Shown here: positions 1 to 5,145 of the stretch, in pieces
Layout: each line of letters opens with the position of its first letter
How positions within the stretch are numbered: the stretch's first letter is position 1
Source of the DNA: CAYLZN01 sp964387935
GTDB lineage: Bacteria; Acidobacteriota; Vicinamibacteria; Vicinamibacterales; JAFNAJ01
Reading direction: 5' to 3'
NCBI GenBank assembly: GCA_964387935.1
Contig: CAYLZN010000111.1
Location: forward strand, 1 to 15,354
Length of the DNA stretch: 15,354 bases
Position numbers and translations under genes: made by a program
The notes under the pieces: generated by a model
Database searches by the model: none
The model's input: the letters and a program-made list of their open reading frames with translations, nothing else
What the model was told of the DNA's origin: nothing

Positions 1-180
1 ACCGTGCGCATTGCGGGCGAACGCGGCCAGCAGGCCTTCGACGCCCAGACGGAACGGGCTCGCGCGCGTACCTTCGGGGGCTACGGAGCAGATACCGACA
101 TCGTCGTGGCCGCGGCCAAGGCGTACCTCACCGCCCTGAACAAGCTCGTCTTCGCGCAGCGAGCGTCGAACGCACCCTGA
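1..180 (+). CDS. leuA: 2-isopropylmalate synthase, C-terminal end (partial)
   Basis: The frame is open from the left edge and ends at TGA 178-180, giving 59 visible residues. They match the end of the LeuA allosteric/dimerisation domain of alpha-isopropylmalate synthase-type enzymes: a stretch reading GADTDIVVAAAKAYLTALNK corresponds to the family's 'G-TDIVEASAKAYLNALN' signature. LeuA condenses acetyl-CoA with 2-oxoisovalerate in the first committed step of leucine synthesis, in the cytoplasm, and this domain binds leucine for feedback inhibition. The catalytic HMGL-like domain lies outside the window, so a close relative sharing this regulatory domain (for example citramalate synthase) cannot be excluded. 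The gene converges on the PHP gene with only 4 nt between stop codons. Confidence 0.82.
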   Translation, partial: TVRIAGERGQQAFDAQTERARARTFGGYGADTDIVVAAAKAYLTALNKLVFAQRASNAP

Positions 181-206
181 CCGCCTACCAGGCGCGCCCG
201 GTCAGG
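176..206. terminator. Hairpin at convergent leuA/PHP gene ends
   Basis: CCTGACC (176-182) pairs perfectly with GGTCAGG (200-206), and inside it GCCT (183-186) pairs with AGGC (190-193) across a 3-nt loop. The structure covers both stop codons (TGA 178-180 on plus, TAG 187-185 on minus). There is no U-tract on either side, so it is either a GC-rich terminator/3'-end stabiliser shared by the two genes or a chance feature of very GC-rich DNA. Confidence 0.4.
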
Positions 207-877
207 TTGCCGAGGATGGCGCGCAGTGCGATGCGCGCCGCGTCGAGGTGGCTGAGCGTCCGCGACTCGACCCGGACGCGGCCTGCCCGAATCGCCGCGC
301 ACACCGCGTCCGCCGTGACGGGACCCTCGACATCGACGAGGGAGAAGGTCGTCCCGAGCTGATCGATCTGGTGGACGTCGCAGTTGCCGACCACCGGCAC
401 CCCGCGCGCGGCGGCCCAGGCGCGGACCGGTCGGTTGAAGTTCACGAGTGAGGTGTGAAAGGCGTTGATCTCGATCGCATCCCAGAGGTCGGCGTGCGCA
501 TTGAGCCGCGCCTCGCCGAGGCTGCTGCCGAGCGGGAACCAGGGGTGGGGCGCGATCACCAGTCCCGCGGGGTGGCGTCGTTTGAGGTCTCGCACGCTGT
601 CGAAGCTGACCGTGAGCGCGGACTCGGCAGGGAAGTTCACGAGGAGGAGGTGGCAGCCTTCGACCGTCCGCTCGATGGCGGGGATGAGCGTGAGGCCGCG
701 GTGCCGAGCGTATTCCGTCGCCGCCGCGTCGGCGAAGTGGCGGTCGTGAAGCGTGATGGCCAGCGCGCCGTAGCCGAGGGCGACGGCGCGGTCCACCAGG
801 TCCCGCGCCGAGTACCCGATCGCATCCTCGGGGTCGTCGTTCGTGTGGCTGTGGAGTTCGACCTTGACGAGCGGCAT
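185..877 (-). CDS. PHP-domain metal-dependent phosphoesterase
   Basis: A 230-residue protein made almost entirely of one PHP (polymerase and histidinol phosphatase) domain. The metal-binding motifs are in order: HSHT with His9 and His11, His44/His47 in LHDRH, Glu69 in IPAIERT, His111 in APHPWF, His141, and Asp167/His169 in NCDVH. These residues hold a bi- or trinuclear metal centre that hydrolyses phosphate esters. Stand-alone PHP proteins of this size include nucleotide/oligonucleotide phosphatases, but the substrate cannot be told here. No signal peptide, so cytoplasmic. The ATG at 877 has no clear Shine-Dalgarno. It lies 59 nt downstream of the AHSA1-SnoaL gene on the same strand, so it could be a third, loosely attached member of the ArsR operon; no promoter was recognised in that gap. 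Confidence 0.85.
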   Translation of the reverse strand: MPLVKVELHSHTNDDPEDAIGYSARDLVDRAVALGYGALAITLHDRHFADAAATEYARHRGLTLIPAIERTVEGCHLLLVNFPAESALTVSFDSVRDLKRRHPAGLVIAPHPWFPLGSSLGEARLNAHADLWDAIEINAFHTSLVNFNRPVRAWAAARGVPVVGNCDVHQIDQLGTTFSLVDVEGPVTADAVCAAIRAGRVRVESRTLSHLDAARIALRAILGNLTGRAW

Positions 878-936
878 CGGCGGGCCTGTCCCACACGATC
901 AATCGGCATCATCGTGCCCAGTGCCCAGTGCGGCGC

Positions 937-1707
937 TCAGCCCCACAAGCCCACGACCTCTGCGATGCGGCCATCGGCGTCGAGCGTGAACACGTTCGTC
1001 CCGCGGCCGCGTTCGGCCCCATCCGGTCCGGTGGCGGCCCACTCGGCGAGCACGGTTCCCTGACAGTGGCGCACGTCCCCACGGCGTGCCAGGGACGTCC
1101 CCGGCATGAAGCGGTGCACGGCCTCGAGATGCGGCTTGAGGTCCTCGACACCGGTCACCATGGAGAACTGGTCACGAAAGCTGACGCCCGGCGCCACGTG
1201 CTCGTCGACCAGCGCATTGCGCACGGCGCCATCCGGCTGCGACCAGGCCGCAAACCAGCCGTCCACGCGGGCCGCCGCGTCCGCGTGCAGCTGGTTGGCG
1301 ACGACGTTCGCGAACACCGACAACTGGTACCGCCAGCCCTGCACGAACGCGTCCCGCACGCCGACCTCCGGGAACTCGTGCACGAGCCGCAGCCTGGTGC
1401 CTTCCGCCACGTCCTCGAGGGCGATGGTCACCCGCGAGGCGCCCACAGGCATGGGTTGCCCGCTGGCGAAGCCGAAGGTGAAGACGATGCGTGAGGGAGG
1501 ATCGAGGGCGAGGACCTCGCCTGCAGCCTCGATGGCGTTGGGATAGCGCACGAACACCTTGCCGCCGACCTGCGGGTCGATCATCGAACCCGCGCCCCAC
1601 CAGGCCGCCCAGCGCGACGAATCGGTGAAGTAGCGAAAGACGGTCTCTCGGCGGGCGCGGATGACGATCGTGCGGTCGAGGGCGTGGGGGAGCGTGGGAG
1701 CGTTCAT
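937..1707 (-). CDS. AHSA1-type SRPBCC domain fused to SnoaL/NTF2-like domain
   Basis: A 256-residue two-domain protein. Residues about 10-140 are an AHSA1/START-like (SRPBCC) hydrophobic-cavity domain: ETVFRYFTDSSRWAAWWG near the N-terminus, then VGGKVFVRYPNA, then the long C-terminal helix around GWRYQLSVFANVV. Residues about 145-255 look like a SnoaL/NTF2-fold domain (helical start DGWFAAWSQPDG, strand ending FTLDADGRIAEVVGLWG). Both folds bind small hydrophobic molecules, but no catalytic residue set is identifiable and the function is unknown. Translation is coupled to the upstream ArsR gene by an ATGA overlap, with an AGGAGG ribosome site. AHSA1 genes next to ArsR regulators are a common pair; the added SnoaL-like half is less usual. 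No signal peptide; cytoplasmic. Confidence 0.8.
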   Translation of the reverse strand: MNAPTLPHALDRTIVIRARRETVFRYFTDSSRWAAWWGAGSMIDPQVGGKVFVRYPNAIEAAGEVLALDPPSRIVFTFGFASGQPMPVGASRVTIALEDVAEGTRLRLVHEFPEVGVRDAFVQGWRYQLSVFANVVANQLHADAAARVDGWFAAWSQPDGAVRNALVDEHVAPGVSFRDQFSMVTGVEDLKPHLEAVHRFMPGTSLARRGDVRHCQGTVLAEWAATGPDGAERGRGTNVFTLDADGRIAEVVGLWG

Positions 1708-2078
1708 CGGATTCCTCCTGGGCGGCGCGAACGCGGTCGGTGTCCGCGCGGGGTGTGAGCGGGTCGTGGTCCGCGGCGGGCCTCGTCGAGCTCGGCCCGC
1801 AGCTTGAGCAGATAGAGCGCGTCATCCCACATGGCCTCGAGCGTCGCAGCGAGGGGGCCGAGGGCGTCGTGACGGGCGCGGTAGAAGCGCTGCCGACCCT
1901 CGGCACGGACGTCCACGAGGCCGGCGCGCTGGAGGGCGTGGAGGTGCTGGGAGACGGCGCCAAAGGTGACGTCTCCCAGCGCGCGGTGGATCTCGCCGGC
2001 GGGCCGCTCTGCGCGCCACACGAGCCGGAGGATCTCGCGGCGGCGCGGGGCGGCCAGGGTGGCCAGCGGCCAGGTCAT
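1704..2078 (-). CDS. ArsR-family winged-helix transcriptional repressor
   Basis: A 124-residue regulator. Residues 5-72 form a winged helix-turn-helix: PRRREILRLV (helix 1), the recognition helix region FGAVSQHLHALQRAGLV at 39-55, and the wing VRAEGRQRFYRA. This is the ArsR subgroup that accompanies AHSA1 (SRPBCC) genes rather than metal resistance, and no CxC-type metal site is present (there are no cysteines). The last 25 residues are a basic Arg/Pro-rich tail. The ATG at 2078 has no Shine-Dalgarno, and the predicted transcription start falls within about 3 nt of it, suggesting a leaderless message. It most likely represses its own operon through the palindrome just upstream. The ligand is unknown. 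Confidence 0.88.
   Translation of the reverse strand: MTWPLATLAAPRRREILRLVWRAERPAGEIHRALGDVTFGAVSQHLHALQRAGLVDVRAEGRQRFYRARHDALGPLAATLEAMWDDALYLLKLRAELDEARRGPRPAHTPRGHRPRSRRPGGIR
1714..1719 (-). promoter_or_regulatory. Shine-Dalgarno AGGAGG for the AHSA1-SnoaL gene
   Basis: Plus-strand CCTCCT reads AGGAGG on the minus strand, 6 nt before the ATG at 1707-1705. It sits inside the last codons of the ArsR gene and fixes the start of the second gene in the ATGA overlap. Confidence 0.75.
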
Positions 2079-2086
2079 GATCCATA

Positions 2087-2114
2087 AGTTTAGTTAAAAC
2101 TAAAACAATGTCAA
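2087..2114 (-). promoter_or_regulatory. Sigma70-type promoter of the ArsR/AHSA1 operon
   Basis: On the minus strand a perfect -35 TTGACA (2114-2109) is followed after 16 nt by -10 TAAACT (2092-2087; keeps T1, A2, A4 and T6). The expected start of transcription is about 2081-2079, directly before the ATG at 2078, which lacks a Shine-Dalgarno. This AT-rich stretch stands out against the GC-rich surroundings. Confidence 0.65.
2089..2104. promoter_or_regulatory. Palindromic operator, probably for the ArsR repressor
   Basis: TTTAGTT-AA-AACTAAA is a perfect 7+2+7 inverted repeat. It fills most of the spacer and overlaps the -10 element of the ArsR promoter, where a bound dimer would block RNA polymerase. 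Assignment to the adjacent ArsR protein is by position and symmetry, not by a matched binding profile. Confidence 0.65.
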
Positions 2115-2125
2115 GCCCCGGACGC

Positions 2126-2138
2126 TGAACAGCGTTCA
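2126..2138. repeat. Small inverted repeat TGAAC-AGC-GTTCA
   Basis: A perfect 5+3+5 inverted repeat in the divergent gap between the ArsR operon and the M16 genes. It resembles a regulator half-site pair, but the spacing is 3 nt, not the 4 nt of a GAAC-N4-GTTC LexA box. It may be an operator for the M16 side or chance. Confidence 0.25.
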
Positions 2139-2154
2139 CGGTAGACTGGGGCCC

Positions 2155-3552
2155 ATGCCCGAACGACCGCCCGGCCGAACCCTTGGAGTGGTGATCTTCT
2201 TGGTCCTGACGCTTGGCGTCGTGTCGTCGGCGCGCGCCGCGGAGGCGGCGCCCACGCTCGACGTGCCGTTCACGACGTTCACGTTGCCGAACGGGCTGAC
2301 GGTGATCCTGCACCAGGACCGCACCCTGCCTGTGGTGAGCGTGAACGTCTGGTACCACGTCGGGTCCGGCCGCGAGAAGCCGGGACGCACCGGCTTCGCC
2401 CACCTGTTCGAGCACCTGATGTTCGAAGGGTCGAAGCACGTCGAGGAAGGGGAGTTCGATGCCCTTCTCGAGGCGGCCGGCGGCGACAACAACGGGTCCA
2501 CCAACCCGGACCGCACCAACTACTGGATCAACCTGCCGTCGAACGCGCTCGAGCTCGCGCTCTTTCTCGAGTCCGACCGCATGGGATACCTGCTCGACAT
2601 CGTGTCGCCGGAGCTCGTGGACGGGCAGCGCGACGTCGTGAAGAACGAGCGCCGTCAGGGCGTCGAGAACGCGCCGTACGGCCAGGCGCAAGTCCGGCTG
2701 GGAGAGCTGCTGTATCCGAAGGACCATCCCTATCACTGGCCGACCATCGGCTACATGGAGGACCTGACAGCTGCCAGCGCCGAGGACGTCAAGGAGTTCT
2801 TCCGGAAGTACTACGTCCCGGCCAACGCCTCTCTGGTGATCGCCGGAGACATCGATCCCGTGAAGACCCGCGCCCTGGTGGAGCGGTGGTTCGCGGACGT
2901 GAAGGCCGGACCGAAGCCCGAGCCGGTGTCGGCCCGACCGCCGACACTCACCGGCGTGGTGCGCGAGACGCTCGAGGACCGCGTGCAGCTGCCTCGCCTG
3001 TACCTCGCCTGGCACACGCCAAGACAGTTCGCACCAGGTGACGCGACGCTCGACGTGCTGGCCCGCGTGCTCGCGGGCGGCAAGAACTCGCGGCTCTACA
3101 AGCGGCTCGTCTACGACATGCAGATCGCCCAGGACGTGTTCGCGACGCAGCGTTCCGGGGCCCTCGGGTCCCAGTTCGTGATCGTCGTGACGCCAAAACC
3201 GCGCCCGGGCGCGGCGGAGCAGCCCCCACAGGCGATGATCGACGAGGTGCGGACGATCGTGGACGAAGAACTCGCCAGGCTTCGGCGTAAGCCGCCCACG
3301 CGACGCGAGGTGGAGCGGGCGGTCAACCAGATCGAGGCGGAGTTCTTCGACTCGCTCGAGCAGGTGGGTGGCTTCGGAGGCAAGGCAGATCAGCTCAACG
3401 CCTACTTCGTGGCCACCGGAAACCCGGGGTACTTCAACGCGGACCTCGCTCGCTATCGCGCGGTTGCCGAACGGGAGGTCCAGGACGCCGTGACGACCTG
3501 GCTACCCGTGGACCGCCGAGTCGAGCTGACCGTGCTGCCGAAGCGGCAGTAG
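2155..3552 (+). CDS. M16 zinc peptidase, catalytic subunit
   Basis: A 465-residue protein with a signal peptide (hydrophobic 11-24, likely cut after the SARA at 25-28), so periplasmic or envelope-located. The M16 (pitrilysin-type) zinc site is intact: HLFEH at 83-87 gives His83, Glu86 (base) and His87, with the third ligand Glu165 in KNERRQ. The second M16 domain contains GGKNSRLYKRL but lacks the GYAYG-type substrate-binding segment; that segment is present in the next gene. This is the arrangement of two-subunit bacterial M16B peptidases, where one chain carries zinc and the partner helps bind the peptide. Substrates would be unstructured peptides. The ATG at 2155 has only a weak GGGG upstream. 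The gene is divergent from the ArsR operon across 76 nt. Confidence 0.9.
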   Translation: MPERPPGRTLGVVIFLVLTLGVVSSARAAEAAPTLDVPFTTFTLPNGLTVILHQDRTLPVVSVNVWYHVGSGREKPGRTGFAHLFEHLMFEGSKHVEEGEFDALLEAAGGDNNGSTNPDRTNYWINLPSNALELALFLESDRMGYLLDIVSPELVDGQRDVVKNERRQGVENAPYGQAQVRLGELLYPKDHPYHWPTIGYMEDLTAASAEDVKEFFRKYYVPANASLVIAGDIDPVKTRALVERWFADVKAGPKPEPVSARPPTLTGVVRETLEDRVQLPRLYLAWHTPRQFAPGDATLDVLARVLAGGKNSRLYKRLVYDMQIAQDVFATQRSGALGSQFVIVVTPKPRPGAAEQPPQAMIDEVRTIVDEELARLRRKPPTRREVERAVNQIEAEFFDSLEQVGGFGGKADQLNAYFVATGNPGYFNADLARYRAVAEREVQDAVTTWLPVDRRVELTVLPKRQ

Positions 3553-3568
3553 TCGAGGACCAGCCATC

Positions 3569-5014
3569 ATGCGCGCCCTGCTCACGTCCGCCCTCTTGTG
3601 CAGCGTCACCATCGGCTCGGCCGCCGCCCAGCCGACGGCCCAGGGGCCCGATCGCTCCGCAGCGCCCAGGCCCGGTCCGGCCCCTCGCCTGACACTCCCC
3701 GCGGTGCAGGCTCACACCCTCAGCAATGGTCTGCCCATCTGGCTCGTCGAACGGCATCGGGTGCCCACCGTGACCCTCGTGCTCGTGGTGAAGTCCGGCA
3801 GCGCGGCCGACCCGGCGGGCCAGTTCGGCCTGGCCAGCCTCACGGCGGCGATGCTCACCGAGGGCGCCGGCGGCCGCGATGCCCTCGCGCTGGCCGACGA
3901 GATCGACTTCCTCGGGGCCGAACTCCGGTCGGCGAGCAGCTTCGACGCCTCCACGGTGACGCTGCAGGTGCCGGTCGCGAGACTCGGCCAGGCCCTGCCG
4001 CTCATGGCCGACGTCGTCATGCGGCCGACCTTTCCGCAGGCCGAACTCGACCGCCTCCGCGAGCAGCGGCTCACCGGGTTGCGGACGGCCAGGGACAACC
4101 CGCCCCAGATCGGGAGTCTGGCCTTCCCGCTCGTCGTGTTCGGCGAGACCCATCGCTTCGGCACGAGTGCCGTGGGCACCTCCGCGACCCTGAAGGGCTT
4201 CTCCACCGACCACCTCCGCCAGTTCCACGCCGCGCACTATCGTCCCGACCATGCCGCGATCGTCGTGGCGGGAGATGTGACCGCGGCCACGCTGCTGCCG
4301 CTGCTCGAGAAGCACCTGGCCGGCTGGCGTGCCCCGGCGGGCGCACGGACGCCGACCGCGCTGGCGGCCCCGGCCCCACTCACCGCGAGGACCGTGACCC
4401 TGGTGGACAAGGCGGGCGCCGCGCAGTCGGTGGTGCGTATCGGCGGGGTCGGTGTGCCGCGCGACACGCCGGACTACTTCGCGCTCGAGGTGATGAACAC
4501 CATCCTTGGCGGGTCGTTCACTTCACGCCTGAATCAGAACCTCCGGGAAGAGCACGGGTATGCGTACGGCGCGGGGTCGAACTTCGACATGCGCCGCGTG
4601 GCGGGGCCCTTCTTCGCGGGGGCCAACGTCCAGACGGACAAGACGGCCGAGTCGGTGAGCGAGATTCTGAAGGAACTCGAGGCCATTCGGCAGGAGGTCC
4701 CGCCGGAGGAACTGGCGAAGGCCCGGAACTACCTCGCCTTCAGATTCCCCGGCGAGTTCGAGACGAACGCCGACGTGGCGAGCCAGTACGCGGAGCTGAT
4801 CGTCTTTGGCCTGCCGATGACCTACTACGACACCTACGTGGACCGCATCCAGGCGGTCACGGCGGCTGACGTCCAGCGGGTCGCACGGCAGCACATTCAT
4901 CCCGAACGCCTCGCGGTCGTCGTGGTTGGCGACCGGCAGTCGGTCGAGCCGAAGCTCAAGGCCCTCGAGCTCGGCGCGATGCGCGTCCTGGGCGTTGACG
5001 ACGTGGTCAGATAG
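3569..5014 (+). CDS. M16 peptidase-like, non-catalytic partner subunit
   Basis: A 481-residue M16-fold protein with an N-terminal signal peptide (MRALLTSALLCSVTIGSAAA). At the position of the HxxEH zinc motif it reads FGLASLTAAML (86-96), so all zinc ligands are lost. It keeps the C-terminal substrate-binding stretch, SRLNQNLREEHGYAYG, with Arg320 and Tyr331, which the catalytic gene lacks. It starts 16 nt after the catalytic subunit's stop, with GAGGA at 3555-3559, so the two are co-transcribed and probably form a heterodimer with the active site completed across the chains. Residues 21-42 form a Pro/Ala-rich linker after the signal peptide. Confidence 0.88.
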   Translation: MRALLTSALLCSVTIGSAAAQPTAQGPDRSAAPRPGPAPRLTLPAVQAHTLSNGLPIWLVERHRVPTVTLVLVVKSGSAADPAGQFGLASLTAAMLTEGAGGRDALALADEIDFLGAELRSASSFDASTVTLQVPVARLGQALPLMADVVMRPTFPQAELDRLREQRLTGLRTARDNPPQIGSLAFPLVVFGETHRFGTSAVGTSATLKGFSTDHLRQFHAAHYRPDHAAIVVAGDVTAATLLPLLEKHLAGWRAPAGARTPTALAAPAPLTARTVTLVDKAGAAQSVVRIGGVGVPRDTPDYFALEVMNTILGGSFTSRLNQNLREEHGYAYGAGSNFDMRRVAGPFFAGANVQTDKTAESVSEILKELEAIRQEVPPEELAKARNYLAFRFPGEFETNADVASQYAELIVFGLPMTYYDTYVDRIQAVTAADVQRVARQHIHPERLAVVVVGDRQSVEPKLKALELGAMRVLGVDDVVR

Positions 5015-5032
5015 CCGCCCGGGCGAGGCCGC

Positions 5033-5061
5033 TGGACATCATCCCGCCTTTGCGCTAACTT
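5033..5061 (+). promoter_or_regulatory. Candidate promoter of the TonB receptor gene
   Basis: TGGACA (5033-5038, 5 of 6 to TTGACA), a 17-nt spacer, then TAACTT (5056-5061, with the conserved T1, A2 and T6). It lies in the 131-nt gap after the M16 pair, about 80 nt before the receptor ATG. Read-through from the M16 genes is also possible because no terminator is visible in the gap. Confidence 0.4.
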
Positions 5062-5145
5062 CTGCGCACATACGTCAGGTTTCCGGTTTCTGCCTGGCCC
5101 GGGTCCGGGCATCGGTGGCCGGCCCGCCAGGGAGAGGAGACACCC

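Noticed and set aside
914..927. Direct repeat GTGCCCA-GTGCCCA between the PHP and AHSA1-SnoaL genes
   Set aside because: Only two 7-nt copies in a 59-nt GC-rich gap; not distinguishable from chance.
1704..2078. Arsenic or metal resistance operon
   Set aside because: The regulator has no cysteines and no arsenate reductase or efflux gene is nearby; the AHSA1 neighbour points to the non-metal ArsR group.
2126..2138. LexA-type SOS box
   Set aside because: The GAAC...GTTC half-sites are separated by 3 nt rather than 4 and flanking bases do not fit.
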